Shown here: positions 22,380-32,254 of the stretch, piece after piece | Layout of the letters: each line of letters starts with the position of its first letter | How positions within the stretch are numbered: position 1 is the stretch's first letter | Origin: Nephrocerus scutellatus | Lineage: Eukaryota; Arthropoda; Insecta; Diptera; Pipunculidae | Length of the DNA: 64,000 nt | Direction: 5' to 3' | NCBI GenBank assembly: GCA_947095585.1 | Contig: OX352763.1 | Location: forward strand, 99,861,908-99,925,907 | The notes under the pieces: generated by a model | Seen by the model: only the letters and a program-made list of their open reading frames with translations | Database searches by the model: none | Told to the model about the DNA's origin: nothing | Translations under genes and position numbers: made by a program

Positions 22380-24189
22380 GGTTAGGTTAGGTTGCGGTGA
22401 CAGCTAATGCTCACTTAGACCATTCGTGGTCCTATGTGTTACCACAGGATGTTACACCTTTCCCTTTTCAGAAGATCCATTCAGAGCTCTTAACGAATCG
22501 GAGTTTCAGCTTATCTAAGTAGAGAGCTTCTGAAGCAGTTTTGGTATGGTGAAGGTTTATTTAAATTATGTTTAACATATTTATACTTACCTTCGTCTCA
22601 TCGTTAGCAGTCATGCTACCTCAGTCTCCGAGGATCCGCCGGCACATTCCTTCTCGTTCCCCTTTGTCTTGATCACCGTCTTGTTGACGGTGCTTTCTTC
22701 AATGGAGTCCGACAAGTTTTCCTCGTCAGACTCCATGGCAAAAAGGTTGCCCATCCTCTATACCAACGAGGACTCGCTGGACCGACTGTCAGTCTCTAGG
22801 GCAAGCCCGATATCAACAGGGCAGTCAGGACCCCCGTGATCGGAATGGTCCGCTCCTTTACTCTTGTTGACATCGTCTGCCTTATAGACCTAGTTATAGA
22901 CCCGAAACCGAAGTTGATAACATCCTTAGTACTTGCAAGAGGGGCCAGTGATTCCCTGTTGATTACCATGGTTGATAATCGAAAGTTATACTTAGCCTCT
23001 TCCAGTTTGATGCCGGAAGATCTGGACTGCTGGCTGCGATTATCTCTATAACAGCTTTAGCGTCGGCAGGTTCGGTAGGCAGCCAGATGGCGCGCCCTTG
23101 GCCTGCTAGGAATTTCTTCCCTGCTTACGGCCGCAAGCTTTGCTCCTGGCCACACTTCACCTACTTCGGCAATCGCTTTTTTATAGAGATCAACCGATCT
23201 CTGATTTGAACACGCCGTCAGCTTGACACGTACTTGATACCAACCTGCATCTCTGCAGGAAGGGCGAGGTCCCGGACTCTCTCTCAGAACCTTTAATGGA
23301 GTTTAGCGCGTTGAACACCGACTTCCATTTTCCCGGCGTGATGTTCCCATCCTCTTGACTATTGTCAATTACGGCTAGCATCAGCCCGTGCTCTTTAACG
23401 ATGTCACTAAACGATTTCGTCTTGTTCGTCTTAAGAGCCACCGGTGGAGTCTCCGCTTGCACCATAGCTCGTTTGCTGCTTCCAGCTTCAACCTCTTCCT
23501 GAGAAGTCCTTGGCGGGGTTTTTCCCACCTTCCGCAGTCAACTTCGCCCATGCTACGGACTCCTTTTGTCTTTTCGTAAGCTGTTCCTCAGGAATACCAG
23601 CCAACTTTAAAAGCCGCTCGACGATCCCGGTACCGTTTCTGCCTCGGCGGTATATTGTCGGCTTCACTTTTGCTAGTGGTGCTGGTCCCTAGATTATGGG
23701 CCTTAGGATCCAATACTACCTTGGATAAAGCGGCCGGGACCCCACCTTTACGGTTAGAGCCATTTGCCACGCTTGTTTCCAGCTTTTGGTGAGTGCTGGT
23801 CTCGTTTTGTTTCGGCATTTGGTGAGTGCCGGTCTCGGTTTTAGAAGAGAGTTTTTTAGTGTGCTGCATTTTGAGTCCCACGAGTTTCAGAGAAAGGGTG
23901 GTCCACCCGCGCAGAGATCCGAATACGCGGGTAAGGTAGGATACATCTAGAGGTTACCAGGTATCTAGATGTCTCAGATAGAGACTGGGCTATTTATGGG
24001 CCCCCAGCCTGGTCGATCCTCGGCTCGGGTCGCGTTACACCTTGATCCAGCCCATTTGTTGTCATTTAGCGTGACCCGCTCCGCACCTAGGTTTTGAAAC
24101 TCACAACCTCTGTCCGCACCTAGAGATGAGCCTAGGGCACCACACTCCAGTCACGGTCAGAGGACCCGGAGGCGACAACAATCACGAAG
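22380..24189 (-). mobile_element. Internally deleted LOA/I-like LINE (ORF1 plus 3' end), 14 bp TSD
   Basis: CATCGTCCTCACTA occurs at 22366-22379 and again at 24190-24203, a perfect 14 bp target-site duplication enclosing 1,810 bp. The insert is minus-oriented. Its 3' end has the (CCTAA)n tail (GGTTAGGTTAGGTT on the plus strand) and about 170 bp matching the 3' end of the LINE at 61790-61950. Its 5' part is a GC-rich leader and ORF1. Nearly all of ORF2 (endonuclease, RT, RNase H) is absent. It must have been mobilised in trans. Confidence 0.9.
22611..23869 (-). pseudogene. LINE ORF1 (gag-like), frameshifted
   Basis: Begins ATG at 23869 (MQHTKKLSSKTETGTH). Basic, polar N-terminus, then KSFSDIVKEHGLMLAVIDNS and DGNITPGKWKSVFNAL (23430-23310). 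Then, after a frame change, SVDLYKKAIAEVGEVWPGAK and IPSRPRARHL (23190-23080). The C-terminus is acidic (FAMESDEENLSDSIEEST) and stops with TGA at 22613-22611. This is the ORF1 type of LOA/I-group LINEs, an RNA-binding protein without a zinc knuckle visible here. At least two frameshifts. The stop overlaps an ATG (ATGA), the usual place for ORF2 to start. Confidence 0.75.
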
Positions 24190-24290
24190 CATCGTCCTCA
24201 CTAACGTATGGTCCAAACTCACGTATCGTCCAAGTTATCACGTATCGTTCAAAATATCATTATCTCCACCGTTTCCATCAGATAAGATCT
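24190..24290. repeat. Short-period repeat, right part
   Basis: ACGTATGGTCCAAACTCACG, TATCGTCCAAGTTATCACG and TATCGTTCAAAATATC continue the 22200-22379 series on the far side of the LINE insertion. Confidence 0.7.
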
Positions 24291-24299
24291 TAGTATCGC

Positions 24300-25085
24300 T
24301 TAGCTATCGCACTTTTCGATTTGCTCATCGTTCATAACTCATATCGTACACCGTTCAGTTAGCACCTGATCACCTGATTTATCCCGGCTGGGAAAACTCC
24401 GTTACGCTATAATTTGAAGTGAAGTATAGAATTGAGAAGCTTTTAATTAAAGTTTTTATTCTCAGCCGTTGTTAGGCATTCGCGTGAGGTGAACCGGGAA
24501 CAAGCTGTAAGCAGTTTTTCTGCGATTCGAACTTTGTTAGTACTCCTAAATATTTATCGTCATTATATTTGTGTCAACAACCACGGTTCGGACCTTGCCT
24601 CCCTCAAAAAATCTTTTCACCAGTTTTGATTTCCAGCTGATGTGTGGACCTATTTTTCCAGCGTAGGTTTGGCCTGCGTTCATGTCGTGTCTCATAAAGC
24701 CTACCACAAAGGATTTTTTTCAGCAGAATTTATTTCACCCATACGAGCCTACCGATCTCCATTCTCACTATAGAGTTTTCGGAATCATCCTTATTCACAT
24801 ATGAGACCTACAATTCTCTGTAATACTTTTCACTTGAATGTGGTTAAGAGGTCAGACTCCTTTGGGCTAAGCACCAAAGTCTCAGACCGATGTGTAAGTA
24901 CTGGTGTGATCATTATGTCTTATACACCAGCGGGTTAGATGCTAAGGGTAAGTTCTTAGATCTGAAGAGTAGGCTTTTTTGGCTTTTATTTCTATTTATC
25001 TGCTGCTACAGTTAAATCGAGATAGATACATGATTCCACTATCACTATTCACTTTGAGACACCAACGCTGGATCTTCCATTCCAG
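24300..25085. other. No gene recognised
   Basis: Holds one short dispersed word group, TATCCCGGCTGGGAAAACTC near 24382, which recurs as TACCCCGGCTGGGAAAAACC near 51847. No coding domain. Confidence 0.4.
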
Positions 25086-25087
25086 AA

Positions 25088-25268
25088 GTGGCCGCCGCGG
25101 CTCAGTAGAAATGCGCATTGCTACTAAGCCGGAGGTTCGTGGTTCGAATCCCAGTAACACCAAAAGTATTTTCACGGTGTCCCACCTCTCGCGAATTGGT
25201 GACAAACGTTCCGAGAGTAATAACTTATCACGGAAAGCTTCTCAATTCGCCGTACGGATCCGGAATCA
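25088..25268 (+). mobile_element. tRNA-derived SINE, 3'-shortened copy
   Basis: A box GCGGCTCAGTA at 25097-25107, B box GGTTCGAATCC at 25141-25151, then body CACGGTGTCCCACCTCTCGCG and GGAAAGCTTCTCAATTCGC, in the same order as 13531-13800. The downstream CAGACCATT...tail portion is missing. Overlapping frames at 24979-25278 are shadows of this SINE. Confidence 0.8.
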
Positions 25269-25269
25269 C

Positions 25270-26850
25270 TTTCTCTAATGCTTCATAAATTGATAATTCC
25301 TCACAAGCCTATTGCACCCATTTTCGAAAAGACCTTTTGCCGTTAAAACGTTTCTCCTCATTACACAAAAAGGGAAATCTTTAAGTCCTTTACAATACAT
25401 GAAACCGATTATGATAATCGTTCTTTTAAATGTTTTTACGATTTACGTGCTTCGGAAGGCAATAAGAAAGGACTTAGAAACGCTGCTATTACGCGGCATA
25501 TTCTTTTTTTTCACGCAGTTGTCTTTGGACATTTCCTTTGACTGTACACATTTTGTCCTCAACCTCAACAAAAAAAACTCCCAATCCAGCCTAGATAAAG
25601 GAGCGATATTCCTCTCTATTCTCTAGCATAGAAGATAAATCGGTTACATAGATTTGGTTCTTCTTCCTTATTGTTGATGGCGGACACTTCAAACAGTGGA
25701 TAAAGAAGAAATCACAATCTAAGAAATTTCAGTTATTTTGAAGATAAGTTTCTTGATCCCTTTTATCGAGGTAAACAATGTACACAATGCTGAAATCAAA
25801 GAGCCTTTATGAAAGAAACTAGGATTATCCTAACAAAAGAAGCCTTTATGAATTTCTCTTCTTCTATAGTAAATATTTTTAAATCCCACTTTTGACTAAA
25901 CTTTCCGATGTCTTATTTTTTAATTCTTACCTTAGAGTTATAAATATAAAATTTAATGTCACCAAAAAATCGAATGTATGTAGCTGGCAATCTTCAGGAA
26001 AGATTTCTTGACTTGCCATTCTAGCGGAAGTAATGAATTCGTCTCGAGAGCAGCAACAGTCAATGTTCCCGAAACCATCAATGTTGGGTACTAATTTTCT
26101 GTGTAGAGTGCGATGCGGCGCAACTGAAAAGTGCCATCATACATTTGCCCCGCCAAACACACAAGTACGTGCATACTTTTCTTATACAAAGTCTTTTTGT
26201 TTCAAAGCACACGCACACTTGTATACATAGGGTCATGTATGAGACATGTAACCGTGTGTTTTGTGTATAATGATGATGCTTTTTCCACCCCGTTGGACAC
26301 TCTTCATAATACTCATAATAATAATAATATCAACGTACGCCTGATGTTGACAAGAGGATATCATTGGTAAAAGATCAAAGTAAAACGACTTAGAAAAAAA
26401 GCATACGAGCAATTTGATATGCAAAGAATCCAGGGATACAAGATTGCTCGAATGGATACGCTTTGGATTAATGATTTGAATTTGGTTGTTTCTATCAAGT
26501 ATGAATATTTAGAATTTTTTCAGTCGACTCACTTAAATTTCACAAATTACTGCAGGAAATTACGCGATTATTGCAGATCGAATAGCTGCAAATAATTTCA
26601 AGCAAGAGCTGTAGGCTTTTTCACTGCCAAAGGACATTCGTTTAAGTTATTAGCGTCATTACTTCAAAATCGTTTGATGTTTAATTACCGCGTGCAAGTC
26701 GCCGACGTCATTGAACATTGTAAGCCGATAAGAGTAATCAAAAGGTTTTTGCACAGAAAGTAAATCAATCTTGCATCAAAATTACACGGTAGAAAGTAAA
26801 AAAGAATTGAAAACACCGAAGAAAAAAAAAACAACCAACAAAAATTCAAA
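25270..26850. other. No gene recognised
   Basis: AT-rich. A 104-codon plus-strand frame at 25312-25626 (IMIIVLLNVFTIYVLRKAIR) is hydrophobic but unsupported. A short (AAT)n run lies at 26310-26330. Confidence 0.4.
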
Positions 26851-26855
26851 ATCAT

Positions 26856-27323
26856 ATAAATTCTCTAGTTTTGTATCAACTACACAGTTTGAATAAAATC
26901 GGGTAACACTTAAAAAAATGTAGAAGCCCCCTTTCACCAAACTTTTTACAAAAAACCTTTCCATCGGAGATACACAAGTGTATAAAATTTAAAGAAAACC
27001 GGGCTAATTTTTAAAAATTTATATGGAAGACCGTCGGCTCTGAGACCACTTCCAAATTTTTACAAAAAGCGTTGTCCATAGGACTAAAAATGTGTGTATA
27101 AAATTTGATGAAAATCGGGTACATTTTTTAAAATATTTGTATAGGATCGACCGCGAGGCCCGGGGGATCCCAAATTTTAATACGATGTCCACATTTGTGC
27201 AATGTTTCAATAAAATCAGACTTTAGGAAGTGGGTTCAAAATTTATCACAAAATTTGGTGCGCCAGGCCGCCAGCCAGCCAGTCAGCCAGCCCCGTGGCT
27301 GGCGAAGTTAATATAGAGAATTT
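26856..27323 (+). mobile_element. Family A element, copy 2 (short form)
   Basis: Bounded by AAATTCTCTA at 26856 and its complement TAGAGAATTT ending at 27323. Inside are about three of the ~115 bp units (CATCGGAGATACACAAGTG at 26962), then CAATAAAATCAGACTTTAGG and a CAGCCAGCCAG run before GTGGCTGGCGAAGTTAATATAG. It has no coding capacity. The short terminal inverted repeats suggest a non-autonomous DNA element; the transposase class is not evident. Confidence 0.7.
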
Positions 27324-27680
27324 AATAATAGTGAAAAAATATCTAAACTTTGTAGATGTTCACTAAATAAAATGTATAACTAATAAATTTTCTTGCTGTT
27401 TGTACTTGCAAATAATCGGAAGAAAAAATAAAAACTGTCAACACTGAATCGATTTAGTGAGGTTAATTTTTTCATGAAACCAGCTCTACTTGCTCTAAAT
27501 CATCTCTTGATCGAATTTGTAGTCTATTCTGGGAGTCAAGTTGTCGAAAACATTATAAAGCTTCCCAATTGGTAGACTCAAGGCTGGAAGTCTACCTATC
27601 CCTAGCCAAGCATGCATGTTTCGTATCTGTTTTGAGTAATGGAAGTGCGATAAATATAAAGTCAGTAAATTTCCCCCAAA
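27324..27680. other. No recognised feature
   Basis: AT-rich spacer between family A and a LINE fragment. Nothing recognised. Confidence 0.4.
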
Positions 27681-27682
27681 AA

Positions 27683-27800
27683 TGGAAAAGCTGAATTATC
27701 GCGTTTTTCCCTTAAAAGTAAGGTTGACGCAGAGTTAATATCCTCGCCGTAAAAACCCCTTATTATGGAGCCCAAAATCAAAATCGGAAACATTCATCCA
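27683..27800 (+). mobile_element. LINE leader fragment (family E, copy 3)
   Basis: GAAAAGCTGAATTATCGCG, AAAGTAAGGTTGACGCAGAG, CCTCGCCGTAAAAA and GAGCCCAAAATCA match, in order, the minus-strand copy at 7610-7490. It is the leader only; no endonuclease motif is present. Confidence 0.6.
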
Positions 27801-28254
27801 GGAAAACGATAGCAACAAAAATAATAAACGAACGCTGACCCGACAGACGTTGTCCTGTCCAACTTTCAATAAATTTGTTTGTGATCGTTTTGTGAATTTG
27901 TGAAGAGCTATTTAAAATGTTAAATCAAAGTAAAATTGAGAAAAGAAAACACCAACCAAATGATTTTTTTTTCTTTCATTTAATTTGAAATCACAATGAA
28001 TCTCAATGTGTTTTATTTACATTTCGATTTCAATTGCAATGCCATAGCAAACCCAATCAAGGCGAAGCATTTATTGGTTTTGATTGTTTGCTTGAACATC
28101 ACTATTTCGTTCATGCAATGCTTTATGATACACGACATTTTTGTAAGTGAAAGGCGCAGCGAGGAGAAAATTTAGTACGCTATCAAAAACAAATTTGTTT
28201 TGCGATTTTTACGTTTTTAAATTTCTCAACCGATTTGTATGAAATTCGGTATGG

Positions 28255-28600
28255 TCTTGTGAGGGTCCTCTGGGGGGTCTTTTGGGGGTCTTTTGACGGT
28301 TTTTAAGCGAAGGTTATTTGAGGAGTTTTTTGAACAGCCTTTGGAACTTTTTGGGGTCTTTTGAGGGTCTTTTGGTGGTCTTTTAGGGGTCTTTTGGGAA
28401 TTTTTTTTAGGATCTTTTCAAGGTTTTCCGAGGGTCTTATGATTCTTTTGCTGGTCTTTTTGTAGCCTTTTTGGGGTCTTTTGAGTGTCTTTTGCTCGTC
28501 TTTCGGAGGTCTTTTTATCATTCTTTTGATGGTATTGGCGTTATTTTGATGGTATTTTGGGGTCTCTTCAAGGGGTCCTTTGGAGGTCTTTTTATTAAAC
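28255..28600. repeat. GGTCTTTTGGG-type minisatellite
   Basis: GGGGGTCTTTTG, GGTCTTTTGAGGGTCTTTTGG and relatives recur every 10-15 bp for about 340 bp on the plus strand. On the minus strand this makes a 100-codon frame of KRPxKDHQKTLKRPQK repeats (28605-28303), which I regard as repeat-derived and not a gene. Confidence 0.8.
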
Positions 28601-28601
28601 A

Positions 28602-28895
28602 TCAAAGAAGTTTCACTTCAACCGCGCGTAAAATGTACGCGCACTGTTTTTTATTTGTGTTGATGTCTGGCGCGTAAACAAACAAAGCTGATGGTTTTCC
28701 GCCACTGGAACAGGCGACATACAATTGACCATGCGAGAAGCAAAGATTTTCAAGGTTAATGCCGCAAACACTGAATGACTGCCTTTGTGATTTGTTTATT
28801 ATAAATGGCAAGACAAACCACACCCGAAACTGAAAGTGCTTAAAGTCTAATGGCATGTCGGTCGGAATCATTGAGATGCGTTGACAGTGGATCAT
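28602..28895 (-). pseudogene. Helitron RepHel helicase, last ~95 residues
   Basis: MIPTDMPLDFKHFQFRVWFV, FIINKSQRQSFSVCGINLEN and CFSHGQLYVACSSGGKPSAL match the C-terminal signature of Pif1-like Helitron helicases (TINKxQGQS...GLxLxxPxFSHGQLYVAxSRV). Here the SRVG arginine is changed (SSGG) and GQS reads RQS. Both are expected functional positions, so the fragment is non-functional even apart from truncation. Confidence 0.85.
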
Positions 28896-29139
28896 CTGTC
28901 AAACGACATTTGAGCACATGATCTATTGGAATTTAAAGTTAAACGAATTCTTTATTGTATTCATGAAAATTCCTTTTGTAAGTGCCAATAAATTGCAAGC
29001 TCTGCTTAATAAGAAAATGTGACATTTGATTTGGGTTACCTGAGTGCGAGTTGAAAAAACTATTAAAACGAATGTTTGTTAAATAAAAATGTTTGTTAAA
29101 GATAAGTATTGACAATTGATTTGGTATAGTGATGAGCAA

Positions 29140-29272
29140 ACGCAAGACCAAGACCATTTCATCTCGGCCTTGGTCTTGGTCTTGGTCTTGCATTCGTGCC
29201 ATTAGTCTTGGTCTTGGTCTTGGTCTTGCAGCCTTAGTCTTGGTCTTGGTCTTGCAGTCTTGCTGATAAAAT
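29140..29272. repeat. Left subterminal (TTGGTC)n array
   Basis: GCAAGACCAAGACC, then CTTGGTCTTGGTCTTGGTC at about 29170, 29205 and 29235, with TTGCAGTCTTGC at the inner edge. Both orientations occur, so the array can fold on itself. It mirrors the array at 30608-30760. Confidence 0.85.
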
Positions 29273-29735
29273 TCTTTTAAATAAACTTGTTAGTTGGTAA
29301 ATCGATAAGTTCTAAAGCAAAGCCAAAATGTAACTTGAAGCATTGATCATTACTTTAGTATTTGAGTTTTGAGAATCAGACTTAGAAATGATGCTGTAGT
29401 TTAAATGTTTGCACTAGAACGATACACGCTCAAAATTACTTAATAATTTGTTATTGGATATACAAAATTTGTTTTTTGTTTTAATTCGAACAAGTAATTA
29501 ACATTTTTTTAAAGTTTAAAATAAGATTCGGAACGAAAAATTTCACATTCAAAGATCTAAACTCGGTTCTATAGGTATTTTCTTATGTGGCAGTGGAAGT
29601 TGCGATGCCTACCGAATACGACATTTATTTAACATTAGATGAGTGCCCGGTGAGGCGGCTTTGCGCGTTTGTAAAAAAATTACTAATATTAGTAACCTCC
29701 CCACAACCAGCCACCCATCAGGTGGTAATTAATAT

Positions 29736-30000
29736 GGGTGCCGTGACATAAGGCCAAGTGACATAAAGCCAGATGGACTTATGTCGTTTTGTGGAAGAGT
29801 CATAAGGCCGAATGCTATAATTTGGCCTTATGTCACAAGGCGACATACGACCATTTGGCCCTTTTTTTTATTTTGCTTACCTTAACTAATTTATATATAT
29901 ATATGTTATGTTATTGAAAAATACTTGGTCTTATGTCTCAAAATAATAATGAGAGCGACATAAAGACCAATACTAAATTTGGCCTTATGTCACGGCACCG
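29736..30000. mobile_element. 265 bp MITE with perfect 21 bp TIRs, nested in the hAT-like element
   Basis: GGTGCCGTGACATAAGGCC(AA) at 29737-29757 is the exact complement of 29979-29999. TAATAT flanks both ends (29730-29735 and 30001-30006), a likely 6 bp target-site duplication if the terminal G/C mismatch is included. ACATAAGGCC / GGCCTTATGTC words recur inside in both orientations (near 29763, 29800, 29842 and 29859), like iterated binding sites. No coding capacity. The superfamily is not assigned. Confidence 0.85.
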
Positions 30001-30607
30001 TAATATTTATACCAACCAGTTCTAGAGGTCCATGAATCCTCTATTTTATATATACAGATTTCTCAAAGTCTTAACTTCTACATAAATGCTTATATTTCTT
30101 ATATGTATTTAGCTGTGATGATGTTCACAAAGTCTTGCCCTATTTATAGTCTGTCTTTTACTTTACTTTCATCAGTTAAAATATACACACAAAACTACCA
30201 ACATTTATGTTTATCGGTTAGCTGAAAAATAATTTGTTCAAGAAAGTCTAGACTTATTCTTTCAAAAGAACTCAGTCAATTTCAACATTTCTATTTGCAA
30301 TTGATACCATGTCACACACGTCTTCGTTGACGTTTTTTTTTTTTTTTTGTCAAATCTAGTTCATATGACTTGGTCTGGCATGAAAAAACCTATAACAAAA
30401 CCTAACCCAAAAATATAAAATTTTCAGGAAATGACAATCTATGTATGATGTACATACATGCCTCTAAATACTATACTACACAAAACACAACAGACATGCT
30501 GAAGATCTTCTGTCTGGGTTTTTGAGTTTGGTATTGTTATATATGTACCTTCTCGTTCACCAATAAAGATAAAAAAAAAATATCAACAAAGAAATTAGGT
30601 AACTTAA

Positions 30608-30760
30608 AATGCAAGAGTCTTGCAGTTTTGCAGTCTTGCATAGATATTCTTGGTCTTGGTCTGGGTCTTGCACACTCAGTCTTGGTCTTGGTCTTGGTCT
30701 TGCAATTGAATGATTGCAATAAATGCAAGACCAAGACAAGACTGCAAGACCAAGACCAAT
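30608..30760. repeat. Right subterminal (TTGGTC)n array
   Basis: AGTCTTGCAGTTTTGCAGTC, CTTGGTCTTGGTCTGGGTC, CTTGGTCTTGGTCTTGGTC, then after a short gap GCAAGACCAAGACAAGACTG and CAAGACCAAGACC. Symmetric with the left array. Sense and antisense hexamers face each other. Confidence 0.85.
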
Positions 30761-30782
30761 TTTGCTCATCACTAATTTGGTA

Positions 30783-31400
30783 AGTTGACTATTATCTAAA
30801 TTTGTGTATTTATTTCAGGTGATCGGGATGCAGCTGGATATGTCGTTCCTTTCGTCAGTTATGATCGAGAGTGCATACAAAAATTATGATTTTTGCTGTT
30901 TGTCCGAAGTTTTCTACTTCCCTTTGTAATTGTCTTTCATTTCCAGGACCATAACGAACAAAACAAAAAAAGAATTACGCAAATCTATTATTCGAATCAC
31001 GAGATAATGTTCGCTAGTTCATACAAAAATCCAGCACTTTCAGTTTTCCCGAATTTTCAAATTTTCCGGGCAACTTATCCAATCTCTCGCATTCCGAATT
31101 GTATAAACCTTTTTCGGACTATGAGGGACATTTTATAGTAAAAATGAGCCAAATCGGTCCTATCGTTCTCAAGTAATGCGGTTACCAAAGAACAGTATTT
31201 AATTTTTATTTAAATAGATATCAATGGGAAAAAAACCAAAGTTTCTGCATTTCTCGGCCTTTAAACATCTACCGAATACAACGAGGATTTGTGTTACAAA
31301 GGAACGAATGTGGAACTCACGTTAAGCACTATTAATTCTGACCCGGACAGCAGAATAATAAATTGGGAGAACCTAATTGAATCTAATGCCTCTAAAACTA
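30783..31400. other. No recognised gene
   Basis: Unique-looking sequence with an 81-codon frame at 30893-31138 of unknown content. The stretch from about 31290 may be the 5' leader of the LINE fragment that follows. Confidence 0.35.
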
Positions 31401-31404
31401 ACTT

Positions 31405-31545
31405 AAATATTGATATACGATGACGACCACAGTAACGAAAATGGCGAAACATTACGCTCATTTAGGATTTGCGATGGACGAGCTAAGGCTTCATACAAAA
31501 ATCAGAATGTGATAGATGTTTTGGAAGGCACCATGTGGTCGTAGT
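31405..31545 (+). mobile_element. LINE leader fragment (family E, copy 4)
   Basis: ACGATGACGACCACAGTAACG then AAAATGGCG matches the leader of copy 2 (ACGATGACCACGGCAACGAAAATGGC on the minus strand near 7465-7440). The following GATTTGCGATGGACGAG... can be aligned loosely with the endonuclease start but has no open frame. Confidence 0.45.
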
Positions 31546-31817
31546 GAGCTTTTAAGTCAAACCCACAGTTATCTGCTAATAAACCAAGTAATGATTAAAA
31601 TATGCATCGTTAGCGTGCGGGGAAATTGGTATAACATAAGCTTCGTAAACGTTCACGCACCTACATAAGATTCCCCAGACCATTAAATAGTATATTACAG
31701 AACGAGCAAGGAAAGTGGAGTTTATCGTGCGAGGTCGAAGCTTGACGAACGAGGCGGTAGCCGAGTTCGGCAATCTAACGAGCACGATGAGCACTTTTCT
31801 GCAAGTCGTGTACGCTA

Positions 31818-32046
31818 TTTTTCTCGCGTCCAAACCGGTTTTTTTTTGCTTAAACGAGAGAGAAGCAGAAATGTGAGAATGTGTGTTCGCTGTGACTGCA
31901 GTAAGTAACAAAGAAATGAATTTTTCACGCGTCCAAACCGGTTTTTCTGCTAAATCGAGAGAGAAGCAGAAATCATAAATGACAAACAAAAGAGAATTCT
32001 TGCTCATGCGCAATGTGTTCGCTGAGATTGTAGTAAATAACAAAAG
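31818..32046 (+). repeat. ~103 bp tandem duplication
   Basis: CGCGTCCAAACCGGTTTTT begins at 31825 and 31928. Each copy continues AAxCGAGAGAGAAGCAGAAAT and ends TGTGTTCGCTG(T/A)GA(C/T)TG(C/T)AGTAA(G/A)TAACAAA. The second copy carries about 23 bp of extra sequence. It could be a dimeric LTR-like or satellite fragment; the function is unknown. Confidence 0.75.
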
Positions 32047-32254
32047 ACGTTTATATCATAACAAACCTAGTGTTGCTATGGGCTACTTTCGAGGCTAGTT
32101 TATAGCGTACGAAACAGTCACTTTCGGCTATGGGCGCGTGAAAAAGAATTATTCGAATCAGTCCAACGGAAACTTCATATGTCTAGGAAAAACTGTTCGG
32201 AAGCCAGTATTCAGGTAGAGTAAGTTTTGGAGCTGAGATACCGGGCGTAGAAGA

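Larger units (their letters stand above)
27834..28895 (-). mobile_element. Helitron 3' fragment with helicase C-terminus
   Basis: Minus-strand order: helicase C-terminal domain (28895-28602), a T/G-rich minisatellite (28600-28255), an AT-rich stretch, and an end reading GGACAACGTCTGTCGGGTCAGC at 27855-27834. That end resembles the hairpin-containing 3' ends of insect Helitrons, though CTAG is not present here. The Rep and N-terminal helicase parts are absent. Confidence 0.65.
29127..30774. mobile_element. hAT-like non-autonomous transposon, 1,648 bp, 8 bp TSD
   Basis: TAGTGATGAGCAAA at 29127-29140 and its exact complement TTTGCTCATCACTA at 30761-30774 form 14 bp terminal inverted repeats. 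ATTTGGTA lies directly outside both ends (29119-29126 and 30775-30782), a perfect 8 bp target-site duplication. 8 bp duplications and termini of the form xAGxGxTGxxCAAA are the hAT pattern. Next to each end are long arrays of the hexamer TTGGTC / GACCAA. No transposase frame is present, so movement would need a transposase in trans. A 265 bp MITE is nested at 29736-30000. Confidence 0.88.

Noticed and set aside
22545..22600. Splice donor AAG|GTAAGTAT at the ORF1/3'-end junction as proof of a spliced LINE
   Set aside because: The donor sequence is still present in the insertion, so it was not used to make this deletion.
24979..25278. 99-codon plus-strand frame
   Set aside because: Overlaps the tRNA-derived SINE, whose A and B boxes explain the sequence.
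28303..28605. 100-codon Lys/Pro-rich minus-strand frame
   Set aside because: It is encoded by the GGTCTTTTGGG minisatellite in a Helitron fragment; the composition follows from the repeat.
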